A DNA stretch of 64,000 nucleotides, taken from assembly GCA_963677215.1 (NCBI GenBank), contig OY781919.1:1240001-1304000 (forward strand), given 5' to 3'. Of this stretch, positions 1 through 8,392 are shown piece by piece (within the stretch, counting starts at the first letter, position 1; each line of letters begins with the position of its first letter). The position numbers were made by a program, and so were the translations under genes. The DNA is from G963676795 sp963677215. Lineage in GTDB: Bacteria > Desulfobacterota > Desulfuromonadia > Desulfuromonadales > Geopsychrobacteraceae. The notes under the pieces are model-generated. The model searched no databases. It saw only the letters and a program-made list of their open reading frames with translations, and was not told where the DNA came from.

Positions 1-1
1 T

Positions 2-2107
2 CCGCAGGCCTTGGTCAACCGCCAGCTGGTCGTGCTGCTGGTGCTCTTTCTGGTTGGTTACGGATGTGGTTTTTTCCTCGATCGTTACGAGCTGCTTTAT
101 TCAGCGGCGGGGGTGGTCTATGGGGCCGGCTATACCGACCAGCAGATCGTTCGCTATGGCCTGTGGGTGATGGTCGGAGCGTCAAGTCTGCTGGCTCTGA
201 TCCTGATCGGTGCTTTTCTGACCAGGCGGGTTATCGTCGGCATCTGGGCAGTCGGAGGATATTTCGTGCTGATGCTTGCGGTCTTGACGATCGTGCCGCT
301 GGTAATTCAGAACTTTATTGTCGTGCCGAACGAGCTTGAGCTGGAATCACCGTTTCTGCAGCGTGAAATCACTTTTACCCGTGCTGCCTATGGGATCAAT
401 GAACTGGAAGAGCTGTCTTATCCGGCACTTTCAGATCTTAATTGGACAGATCTTGAGGCGAATCAGCAGACGCTCAGGAATGTCCGATTGTGGGACTGGC
501 GACCTTTGCTTCAGACCTTCCGCCAGTTACAGGAGATCAGGCTTTACTACCAGTTTTATGAAGTCGATGCGGACCGTTACCAGCTAAATGGTGATTACCG
601 GCAGGTCATGATATCGGCTCGTGAGCTGGCCGCTGAGCTGCCTGAGCGGGCCGACACCTGGGTTAATCGTACCCTGCAGTTTACTCATGGTTACGGTCTG
701 GCTATGAGCCTGGCGGCCCAGGAAGGAGAGGAGGGGACTCCCACCTTCCTGGTTCAGGATTTGCCGCCGACGACCTCATACGATCTGCAGATCGACCAGG
801 CCGGAATCTTCTATGGTGAGAGGATGTCGGGTTACCGGATCGTCAATACCGGCGCCTGGGAACTCGACTATCCCAGAGGCGACGAAAATGTCTATACCCG
901 CTACCAGGGGCAGGGCGGCATTCAGCTTGATTCCTTCTGGAAAAAACTGCTTTTCGCCTGGGAGTTCAGTGACATCAACATCCTGCTCTCCGATTATCTG
1001 AACGATCAGAGCCGCATCCAGATTCGCCGCCAGGTTCGGCAGCGGGTTGCCAGGCTGGCGCCATTTTTGAGGCTGGATGCGGATCCTTACCTGGTGCTCG
1101 CAGACAAAAGATTGTTCTGGGTCCAGGATGCCTATACCGTTTCAGACCGCTACCCCTATTCCGAACCCTACGCCAGTCGCTTCAACTACATCCGCAATGC
1201 GGTCAAGGTTGTGGTTGATGCCTACGACGGCAGCGTCGCTTTTTATGCTGTCGAACCGGATGACCCCATCCTCAAGGTTTATCAGCGGTTGTTTCCGGCG
1301 ATGTTCAGGCCGCTTGATGAGATGAGCGAGGAGCTGCGTCGCCACCTGCGTTATCCGGAAGATCTGTTCCGTATCCAGGTGGAAAAATTCAATCGTTATC
1401 ACATGAGGATCTCGCAGGTTTTTTACAACAATGAAGATCTCTGGACCCTGCCCCGTGAGAAATATGCCGGGGACGCCATTGCCATGGAGCCCTATTACAT
1501 CCTGATGCGTCTGCCGGGGGAAGAGCGCCTTGAGTTTTTGCTGATGTTGCCGCTCACTCCCCAAGGGCGGGACAACATGATCGCCTGGGTCGCGGCCCGC
1601 AGCGATCAGCCCGATTACGGCAAGCTGCTGGTTTACAAGCTGCCGAAGGAGAAGCTGATCCTCGGCCCGATGCAGGTCGAAGCGATGATCGATCAGGACC
1701 CGACCATCAGCCGCCAGCTGTCGTTGTGGGATCAGCGTGGCTCCAAGGTCATACGCGGCAATTTGCTGGTCATCCCGATCGGCCATTCCTTTATCTATGT
1801 TGAACCGGTCTTTCTGATCGCCGAAGGGAACAACATTCCGCAGCTGCGCCGGGTCATCGTTGCCTATGGTGACAAGGTCGCCATGGAACCGACCCTTGAT
1901 CAGGCGATTGCCGTCCTGTTCGATCGGCAGACTGTCAGCATGATGGACCAGCCTCAGTCTGTGGTCGGCCCCGTAGGGCAGGATTCTCTGCAGGAGGTGC
2001 GCGTCAATTTTGAAGCGGCCCAGCAAGCGCTGCAGAATGGTGACTGGCAGGAATTCGGCCGGGCGATGGAGCGCCTGCAGCAGTACCTGGAAAAGCAGGC
2101 GCCTTGA
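2..2107 (+). CDS. UPF0182 family membrane protein (N-terminus outside window)
   Basis: The reading frame is open to the left edge, so this is the C-terminal ~700 residues of a protein whose family usually runs to about 900 residues. What remains starts in the membrane part: hydrophobic segments near residues 5-25, 50-70 and 78-100 surround a DRYELLYS / GAGYTD stretch typical of UPF0182 proteins. A long soluble, presumably extracytoplasmic, domain follows, containing YPYSEPY, a VVDAYDGSVAFY stretch and a Gln/Glu-rich helical tail. The molecular function of the family is unknown. The gene is convergent with the HD-GYP gene, and I see no strong terminator in the 70-bp gap. Family assignment is confident; no role is claimed. 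Confidence 0.88.
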   Translation, partial: PQALVNRQLVVLLVLFLVGYGCGFFLDRYELLYSAAGVVYGAGYTDQQIVRYGLWVMVGASSLLALILIGAFLTRRVIVGIWAVGGYFVLMLAVLTIVPLVIQNFIVVPNELELESPFLQREITFTRAAYGINELEELSYPALSDLNWTDLEANQQTLRNVRLWDWRPLLQTFRQLQEIRLYYQFYEVDADRYQLNGDYRQVMISARELAAELPERADTWVNRTLQFTHGYGLAMSLAAQEGEEGTPTFLVQDLPPTTSYDLQIDQAGIFYGERMSGYRIVNTGAWELDYPRGDENVYTRYQGQGGIQLDSFWKKLLFAWEFSDINILLSDYLNDQSRIQIRRQVRQRVARLAPFLRLDADPYLVLADKRLFWVQDAYTVSDRYPYSEPYASRFNYIRNAVKVVVDAYDGSVAFYAVEPDDPILKVYQRLFPAMFRPLDEMSEELRRHLRYPEDLFRIQVEKFNRYHMRISQVFYNNEDLWTLPREKYAGDAIAMEPYYILMRLPGEERLEFLLMLPLTPQGRDNMIAWVAARSDQPDYGKLLVYKLPKEKLILGPMQVEAMIDQDPTISRQLSLWDQRGSKVIRGNLLVIPIGHSFIYVEPVFLIAEGNNIPQLRRVIVAYGDKVAMEPTLDQAIAVLFDRQTVSMMDQPQSVVGPVGQDSLQEVRVNFEAAQQALQNGDWQEFGRAMERLQQYLEKQAP

Positions 2108-2177
2108 GGTCGTCAGATTATTGCCAGGTAGCCAATTGCAGTTTAACAAGTTGCCATCCAGAAACTCCGGATGAAAA

Positions 2178-3251
2178 CTAACTAGAGTAAGTCCCTATAA
2201 CTTCTTCAATCTGGTGGAGATTTTCGAAGAACAAGCGGACCAGGTCTGGATCAAAAATCGTACCGGAATTTTCCTTAAGATAAGAGAGCGTTTCTTCATG
2301 ACTCCACGATCTTTTGTAGTTCCGTTTTTGCCTCAACGCATCATAGATATCCGCCAGGCAGGTGATACGACCATAGATATGAATATCTTTGCCGCTCAAC
2401 TGATTTGGATAGCCTGAACCATCCCAGCGCTCGTGGTGCTGTTGGGCAATGATGGCTCCAGTTCTGATGATCGGCTGATCGGCATCTTTGAGCAACTCAT
2501 AGCCGATCAGGGTGTGTGTCTTCATCAATTCAAACTCTTCCTCGGTCAGCTTTCCGCTTTTGTTCAGAATGGAATCGGGAATGCCTATCTTGCCGACGTC
2601 ATGCAGCGGGGAGGCCATCCGGATGATGTCAGCTTCCTCTTTCGGCATACCGAGGGCCAGGGCCAGTATCTGGGAGATCTGTGCGACCCGGCGGACATGA
2701 TCACCGGTCTCCTGGGAGCGTGTTTCGATGACATCGCCCAGCTTTGAGACGATCTCCTTCTGGGTGTCGATCAGCTGCCTGTTCAGGAATTGAACGTCGG
2801 ACGTTTTGGCAGCGACGAGCTCTTCAAGGTGTTCCCGGTAAAGATGGTTCTGGCGATGGAGCGTCGCCCTTTCTTCCGCCATTCGAATCTTGTGCCTGAG
2901 GACATCCAGCTTGACCATCGGTTTTGAAATATAATCCCAGCTGCCCTCGTTGACCGTCTGCATCGCTTCGGAAATATCCGCGATGCCGGAAATGACGACC
3001 TTGGGTATGTCCGGGGCCAGGGAGGTCAGACGGTTCAACAGGACATGCCCCGACATGACGGGCATATGAAGATCGAGAAAGACCATATCCGGTCTGAATT
3101 TGCTGAATCGCTCCAGTCCTTCTGCACCGTTGTTGGCAACATCGACCTGGTAATCAAAGATTTCCAGATATTCGCGCATGAGATTGCACCCCATTGTGTC
3201 ATCATCAACGACAAGAATTCTGTTTACCTTGTAGGTTTGATTATCTGGCAT
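2178..3251 (-). CDS. Response regulator with HD-GYP domain, probable c-di-GMP phosphodiesterase
   Basis: This 357-residue protein has an N-terminal receiver domain (about 10-125; acidic pocket DDD near 16-18, phospho-acceptor Asp in FLDLHMP near 58, conserved Lys in SKPM). A linker helix leads to an HD-GYP domain (about 165-345) with HDVGKIG near 216 and the signature HHERWDGSGYP near 275. HD-GYP proteins hydrolyse c-di-GMP at a di-iron or tri-iron site, and the metal-ligand motifs are present here. It is the last gene of a minus-strand set behind CheW and two chemoreceptors, with a 51-bp gap, so phosphorylation by a partner kinase may link chemosensing to c-di-GMP removal. The cognate kinase is not identified. 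Confidence 0.93.
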   Translation of the reverse strand: MPDNQTYKVNRILVVDDDTMGCNLMREYLEIFDYQVDVANNGAEGLERFSKFRPDMVFLDLHMPVMSGHVLLNRLTSLAPDIPKVVISGIADISEAMQTVNEGSWDYISKPMVKLDVLRHKIRMAEERATLHRQNHLYREHLEELVAAKTSDVQFLNRQLIDTQKEIVSKLGDVIETRSQETGDHVRRVAQISQILALALGMPKEEADIIRMASPLHDVGKIGIPDSILNKSGKLTEEEFELMKTHTLIGYELLKDADQPIIRTGAIIAQQHHERWDGSGYPNQLSGKDIHIYGRITCLADIYDALRQKRNYKRSWSHEETLSYLKENSGTIFDPDLVRLFFENLHQIEEVIGTYSS

Positions 3252-3302
3252 ATTCGTTAACCTTTTGTTCTTTTATCTGAATATGGTTGTCTGTTCCGAA
3301 GA

Positions 3303-3794
3303 TTAAACCGCTACATCCAGTTCCTGACCGGGATTACAGTCAATATTGCCAACCAATAATTCAGCTTCAATTAATATCTTGACCTGATCGTCGACCTTCC
3401 CGATCCCTTTGAGATATCCAGTGCCACCAGCCCCCAGGCGCGGGCAGGCTTCTATCTGTTCCGGCAGAATGCTGATGACTTCATTGACCTTGTCGACGAC
3501 CAGACCCGTCAATCTGTCATTGATGCTGACGACAATAATGCAGGTGCGCTCATCGAATTCTCGACATGGCATATTGAAGCGTACGCGAACATCGATGACT
3601 GGTATCACGTTCCCGCGTAAGTTGATGACACCGATGACATAGTCGGGCATATCTGGCACATAGGTCACGTTCTGAATGCCGATGATTTCAATAATATGGC
3701 TTATTTCGATTCCATAACCGACGTTGTCGAGAACGAAGGTCAGATACATCCCTTCCATTTGCTCGCTTTGTAACAGATCGTTATTTTTGTTCAT
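3303..3794 (-). CDS. cheW: CheW-like chemotaxis coupling protein
   Basis: This is a 163-residue single-domain CheW protein. Typical features are the YGIEISHIIEII segment, the VIGVINLRGNVIPVIDVR core and the VDKVNEVISI strand pair. CheW links chemoreceptor tips to the kinase CheA. It lies 18 bp after the upstream receptor gene and shares its strand, which suggests cotranscription. No cheA, cheY, cheR or cheB is present in the window, so this CheW must either work with a CheA encoded elsewhere or serve a specialised array. Confidence 0.93.
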   Translation of the reverse strand: MNKNNDLLQSEQMEGMYLTFVLDNVGYGIEISHIIEIIGIQNVTYVPDMPDYVIGVINLRGNVIPVIDVRVRFNMPCREFDERTCIIVVSINDRLTGLVVDKVNEVISILPEQIEACPRLGAGGTGYLKGIGKVDDQVKILIEAELLVGNIDCNPGQELDVAV

Positions 3795-3812
3795 GTGAAA
3801 ACCTTTCAGGAT

Positions 3813-5633
3813 TCAAAAACGCCCAAAATCAGTATCGTCAAGGTGAATCACCTTGTTCTTGCCCGGAGCCACACTGACCTGACGGGCATTTTGAGGCCAC
3901 TGCGATGAATAAGTAGCAACAGTGGTAACCTTGTTGCTCTTCAACAATGCGGGCTGTCGTTGTGCTTCTGCCAGAACAAAGCGCGACAACATCTGTTTCA
4001 GGTATACCGCCTGGCTCGAAAGTTCTTCTGCTGCGGACGCTGATTCCTCCGCGATCGCGGTGTTCTGTTGAACCCCCTGATCGATCTGGCCAAGTCCCTG
4101 GTTGATCTGGGCAATTCCCTGGGCCTGTTCGTTGCTGGCTACGGCAATTTCGGCGACGAACTCCGTCACCTTAGCAATTCCTGAAACAATTTCGTTTAAG
4201 GCGGCCGATGTTTTTCCGGCGATTTCTGATCCGTTTTGAGTCTTTCCGACAGATCCCTCGATCAGCAAAGCCGTTTCCTGGGCGGCTTTGGCACTGCGCG
4301 CAGCCAGGTTGCGTACCTCTTCAGCGACGACAGCAAACCCTTTGCCGTGCTGTCCAGCCCGTGCAGCTTCAACGGCGGCGTTCAGCGCAAGCAGGTTGGT
4401 CTGGAAGGCGATCTCATCGATGGTCTTGATTATTTTCGAGATATTCTGACCGGACTCGCTGATCTCCTGCATGGCCGTCATCATAGATTGCATCTGGTGG
4501 CCGCCATTTTCAGCCGCTTTTTGAACATCGCTGGCCAGTTGACTGGCCTGATTGGCGTTCTCCGAGCTTTGCTTTGTCTGCGACGCCATTTCATTGATTG
4601 AGCTGCTGATCTCCTCCAGCGATGCGGCGATCTGGGTCGAACTCTGGGAGAGAGATTGGCTGGAAGAAGCGACCTGCTCACTGGCCGAGCTGATCTGGTC
4701 ACCACTCGATTGCAGCTGCCCCATCACCAGATTCAGCTCATCTCCTGCCTGTTTTAATGCGCCACGGACCTTGTCCTCCCCGTCGCGAGGAGATACATTA
4801 AAGCTCAGGTCTCCATTGGCCAGTTGTTGCATCGGAGAAACCATCTCCATCTGCAGGCTTTCTGCAAATTCGTCCAGGGCCTTGCCCATCTGGCCAATTT
4901 CATCCTTGCTGGTCAGGTTGGCGCGCTGATTTATCCTGCCGTCGCCCAGTGCCTTAAGCATTTGAATCGTCTTGGCCAAAGGTTTGTTGATGCTGGAGAT
5001 GATAAGCCAGACAATCAAAGTGGCCAGGATAACGGCAATGAGGATTGCAGTTAAGGCAACGTAGCCTGCGGATTGATAGATACCGATTGCATTTTGTTCT
5101 GATTTCCTGGCCTGTCCCAGAACGCTTTCCGTCAGCTGGTCGAGATAACCACGCATCGTCTCAAACTTGTCGTTTACTTCCCCCAAAGCCAAAGCTGCGA
5201 CATTGGCGTTCCCGGCCTTGCGTAAATTCAGGATCGTCCTGGATGCCGGTTCCCATTGCCTGAGAGCTGATTCAAATTGATTGAAGAGATCAAGGTCCAC
5301 TGCAAGGGAGGACAAATTCTTAAAACTGGCCATCCTTTCCTTGGTTTGCTGCATATTCTTCTCGTAGTCGGCAAGTAGAGCGGCAAACGTTTTACTGTCA
5401 GGGTCGACAAAGATCAGCGAACGCTCCGCAACCAGCAGCTGTTGCAGGTCACGGTCTGCCTCGATGAGATAGTCCAGCCTGGGGAGTTCAGTAGAAAAAA
5501 TAATATCGAGATCCTCATAAATATGAGAAGTGTTGTTATGCCCAATGTAGCTGGTCAGCAACAGCAACAGGATGATGGTGCTGAAACCGCAGATCAGTTT
5601 GGTTTTGATTTTCATATCGGCCAAAAGTTTCAT
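3813..5633 (-). CDS. Methyl-accepting chemotaxis protein (four-helix-type sensor)
   Basis: A 606-residue chemoreceptor. It has an N-terminal membrane helix (about 14-36), a periplasmic helical region of roughly 150 residues consistent with a 4HB_MCP-type sensor, a second membrane helix (about 190-215), HAMP, then a long cytoplasmic coiled coil. The hairpin tip is highly conserved (FQTNLLALNAAVEAARAG), which is where CheA/CheW bind. The C-terminus ends in DDTDFGRF, a tail shared with the neighbouring receptor (DDNEYGRF). The gene sits 18 bp after the other receptor and 18 bp before cheW. The ligand cannot be told from sequence. Confidence 0.94.
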   Translation of the reverse strand: MKLLADMKIKTKLICGFSTIILLLLLTSYIGHNNTSHIYEDLDIIFSTELPRLDYLIEADRDLQQLLVAERSLIFVDPDSKTFAALLADYEKNMQQTKERMASFKNLSSLAVDLDLFNQFESALRQWEPASRTILNLRKAGNANVAALALGEVNDKFETMRGYLDQLTESVLGQARKSEQNAIGIYQSAGYVALTAILIAVILATLIVWLIISSINKPLAKTIQMLKALGDGRINQRANLTSKDEIGQMGKALDEFAESLQMEMVSPMQQLANGDLSFNVSPRDGEDKVRGALKQAGDELNLVMGQLQSSGDQISSASEQVASSSQSLSQSSTQIAASLEEISSSINEMASQTKQSSENANQASQLASDVQKAAENGGHQMQSMMTAMQEISESGQNISKIIKTIDEIAFQTNLLALNAAVEAARAGQHGKGFAVVAEEVRNLAARSAKAAQETALLIEGSVGKTQNGSEIAGKTSAALNEIVSGIAKVTEFVAEIAVASNEQAQGIAQINQGLGQIDQGVQQNTAIAEESASAAEELSSQAVYLKQMLSRFVLAEAQRQPALLKSNKVTTVATYSSQWPQNARQVSVAPGKNKVIHLDDTDFGRF

Positions 5634-5651
5634 TATTTTTCTCTGCTTTCT

Positions 5652-7733
5652 TTAAAAACGTCCGTATTCGTTATCGTCCAGCTGGATCCGTGGTTTATTT
5701 GTTTTAGTCATATTCGTCCAGCCGCTGGCTGATGATAATGCCTGAGCCGGTGCGTTAGAGTTGCTGTACAATGCAGATTGAGCTGGCCTGCTGAACTGAT
5801 TGCCGGCCAGCACAAAGCGTGACAGCATGTGTTTCAGATGGGCGGCCTGGCCGGACAGTTCTTCGGCTGCCGCAGCAGATTCTTCGGAGGTTGCCGTGTT
5901 TTGCTGTACGGACTGGTCGATCTGCTCCAGCCCCTGATTGATCTGCGAGATCCCCTGCGCCTGCTCGTTGCTCGCTGCGGCAATTTCAGCCACCAGATCT
6001 GTGACCCTGCCGATTTCATCGACGATTGCCTTCAGCGCTGTTGAGGTTTCAGCTGCGATCCTGCTGCCATTATCCGTTTTCTCGACCGAACCCTGAATTA
6101 GGTCGGCTGTTTCACTGGCGGCTTTTGCGCTACGAGCCGCCAAGTTGCGGACCTCTTCAGCAACGACTGCGAACCCTTTGCCGTGTTGTCCTGCGCGGGC
6201 CGCTTCGACGGCCGCATTGAGCGCCAGCAGGTTGGTCTGGAATGCGATTTCGTCGATGGTTTTGATGATTTTGGAAATACTCTGCCCGGATTCGCTGATT
6301 GCCGCCATTGCCGAAACCATGTCCTGCATCTGAAGGTTTCCGGTATTTGCCGCTTTTCTGGCATTTTCGGCCAAAGAATTTGCCGTGCCTGCGTTAGCGG
6401 CACTTTGAGTCGACTGGGATGCGATTTCGCCGATTGAGCTGCTGATCTCCTCCAGTGAGGCGGCCGTTTCTGTCGCTCCTTGTGAAAGCGATTGGCTGGA
6501 ATCTGCGATCTGGCCGCTGGCAGAATCAATCTGGTCACCGGCGGACTGGATCTGACTGATCAGGTCGTTGAGATCATCACTAACATTCTTGATGGCATGG
6601 CGGATTTTATCGTCTTGATCGACCGGTGTGACAGTGAAGCTGATATCGCCATTGGCAAGTTTTTGCAGTGGTTCGACAACATCGTTTTGCAGACTCTCCG
6701 CAAATTGGTCCATCGTCTGGGCCATCTGACCGATCTCGTCTTTACGCGACAGGTTCAGGCGCATATCGAGGTGTCCCTTGGCCAGTTCATTGATCATGGA
6801 CATGGTCTTGCCCACAGGCAGGGCAATGTTCCGCGCCTGGATGTAGGCGATCAGGATTCCGGCCAGAACAAAAACGCCACCCAGAGCGACCATCAGCCAC
6901 AACAGTTCTGTCAACGGAGCAAAGAGAACATCTTTGACCGCAGTCACTTGAACATGCCAGGCCACTGAAGGGATTTTGGCGAAAGAGAGCATCTTTTCTT
7001 CACCGTTCAGGCTGTATTCGAAGCTGCCGTGATCTTCCTGATCGATTTTGCGCTGTACTGCATCAAGGCTGTGGTCCAGTTCTGCAAGCTTTTTCCCGAT
7101 ATTGTCTTTGTTCGGATGAACCAGGATGGTTCCGTCACTGTGCGTGATCAGCGCATATCCGTCACCTGACAACTTGGTATTGAGCACCATATCGACAATA
7201 AAGTTGATCGCGACGTCACTGCTTACAACACCAGCCTGGCGGCCGTTTTTCAACACGGGGGCAGCAATTGAGATAATCATATCCCCAGTGTTTGCATCGA
7301 GATATGGTTTGGTTACGATAGCTTCACCCCGGGCCTTTTTTGCTGCTTCCATATACCAGGGGCGAGACCTGGCGTCGTAATCGGCCGGAGGTTCCCAGCC
7401 CGAAGAATCATAAAAGGCACCGTCATTGAAACCGACATAGACGCTCATAAATCCGCCGCTATCTTGCAACAGTTTGTATTGGTTTACGGTGATTTCAGGG
7501 GATTCCGCATTGAAGGATTCAGCCGCGCTTGCTGCTGCAACGATCATCGCTTTGCGGATCTCAAACCATTCGTCAATAGTTTCAGCAGTCTTGAGTGCGA
7601 TGTCGTATTGGCGTTCAGTAATTTGAGCTGTCAGCATATTGCCGGAATTGATGTACGCCAACAGTGCAAAACAAATCGAAAAAATGAAAAAGGTGCTTCC
7701 GACAAGAAGGATGATGCGTTTTTTGAGGTTCAT
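5652..7733 (-). CDS. Methyl-accepting chemotaxis protein (dCache sensor)
   Basis: A 693-residue chemoreceptor with a membrane helix at 8-28, a large periplasmic region (about 35-275) with dCache features (YDARSRPWYMEA, VTKPYLDANTGDMIISIAAPV, GYALITHSDGTILVHP), a second membrane helix near 280-300, HAMP, and a signalling hairpin with the same tip as the next receptor. The RPWY-type motif and the DANTG segment are usual in dCache_1 domains that bind small organic molecules, often amino acids or organic acids; the actual ligand is unknown. The two adjacent receptors are very similar from HAMP to the tail, consistent with duplication followed by sensor exchange. The gene lies 22 bp after the pseudo-receiver gene. 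Confidence 0.94.
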   Translation of the reverse strand: MNLKKRIILLVGSTFFIFSICFALLAYINSGNMLTAQITERQYDIALKTAETIDEWFEIRKAMIVAAASAAESFNAESPEITVNQYKLLQDSGGFMSVYVGFNDGAFYDSSGWEPPADYDARSRPWYMEAAKKARGEAIVTKPYLDANTGDMIISIAAPVLKNGRQAGVVSSDVAINFIVDMVLNTKLSGDGYALITHSDGTILVHPNKDNIGKKLAELDHSLDAVQRKIDQEDHGSFEYSLNGEEKMLSFAKIPSVAWHVQVTAVKDVLFAPLTELLWLMVALGGVFVLAGILIAYIQARNIALPVGKTMSMINELAKGHLDMRLNLSRKDEIGQMAQTMDQFAESLQNDVVEPLQKLANGDISFTVTPVDQDDKIRHAIKNVSDDLNDLISQIQSAGDQIDSASGQIADSSQSLSQGATETAASLEEISSSIGEIASQSTQSAANAGTANSLAENARKAANTGNLQMQDMVSAMAAISESGQSISKIIKTIDEIAFQTNLLALNAAVEAARAGQHGKGFAVVAEEVRNLAARSAKAASETADLIQGSVEKTDNGSRIAAETSTALKAIVDEIGRVTDLVAEIAAASNEQAQGISQINQGLEQIDQSVQQNTATSEESAAAAEELSGQAAHLKHMLSRFVLAGNQFSRPAQSALYSNSNAPAQALSSASGWTNMTKTNKPRIQLDDNEYGRF

Positions 7734-7755
7734 TTGTCGTTCCTTTCAAAAATGT

Positions 7756-8166
7756 TTAATAGCCATGATTGTGTATATTGGTTTTAAAACTCTGCTCTGC
7801 AGGCGCCTGTAATAAGTCTTTCAATGCGGCGAGAAGAGCGGTTTTCTGATAAAGCCAGCCGTTATTGCCGATAATGCGATATGGCTCCAGGTAGGCCGCC
7901 ATCAGATCGATAAAAAGAACAGCTGGTACAGTCTTGTTATCATCCCGCATGAACTGTTTGAGGCGCTTCTCCGTCTCTGCGGATGCTTCAACGATAAGGA
8001 GTTCGATTCGCTGCCCGGTGCTCGGAGGAATAATGCTGAGTTCCAAAGCATCATCAAGCTTTCGGATGGTAATGTGATTGTAGCCGGCAACACGTAGTGC
8101 ACCTTCCAGCCAGATCAGATTGTCATGTGTCAGGCTGATGAGAATATTTTTTCTCGAACGGTACAT
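7756..8166 (-). CDS. Small receiver-like (pseudo-REC) protein
   Basis: The frame is open further upstream, but the start at 8166 is preferred: it has a strong GGAGGAG ribosome site just ahead, and the longer version would begin inside the sigma-54 promoter. The 136-residue product has alternating beta/alpha segments resembling a response-regulator receiver (ILISLTHD, LLIVEA, VPAVLFIDL, then YQKTALLAALKDLL). The usual phospho-acceptor Asp after strand 3 is replaced by Glu (LIVEA) and the acidic pair after strand 1 is not kept, so phosphorylation is unlikely. It is the first gene of the operon with two chemoreceptors, cheW and the HD-GYP gene. The receiver-like fold is an inference from pattern; no close family is recognised. 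Confidence 0.72.
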   Translation of the reverse strand: MYRSRKNILISLTHDNLIWLEGALRVAGYNHITIRKLDDALELSIIPPSTGQRIELLIVEASAETEKRLKQFMRDDNKTVPAVLFIDLMAAYLEPYRIIGNNGWLYQKTALLAALKDLLQAPAEQSFKTNIHNHGY

Positions 8167-8200
8167 GGACACTCCTCCGCAAATAGTTGTTGAACAATAG

Positions 8201-8217
8201 AGCAAAGGAGGTGCCAA
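8201..8217 (-). promoter_or_regulatory. Sigma-54 (RpoN) -24/-12 promoter
   Basis: Read on the minus strand the sequence is TTGGCAC-CTCCT-TTTGCT. The TGGCAC and TTGC elements have the exact 5-nt spacing of the RpoN consensus, with the invariant GG and GC in place. It lies about 35 bp upstream of the start at 8166 and just after the gene for a sigma-54 activator, so it very probably drives the pseudo-REC, MCP, MCP, cheW, HD-GYP gene set. Activator binding sites further upstream (8220-8390, very AT-rich) were not identified. Confidence 0.8.
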
Positions 8218-8392
8218 CTTCAGAAACGTCGCTTAAGATACTGAAATAATTGATTATGAGAGATTTTTACGAGAAGTTTGGAAAGGATGAAGGGAATTAA
8301 CTTTTATTAAATGTTTTATCATAAAAAAGAAAATAACTACGTTAAATCGATTAGTTGACCTTTGTTTAGTATGATTTAATAATTAATTATAT

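Noticed and set aside
1142..2149. 335-residue open frame on the minus strand
   Set aside because: It is the antisense shadow of the UPF0182 gene, with no recognisable domain; the plus-strand frame has family motifs.
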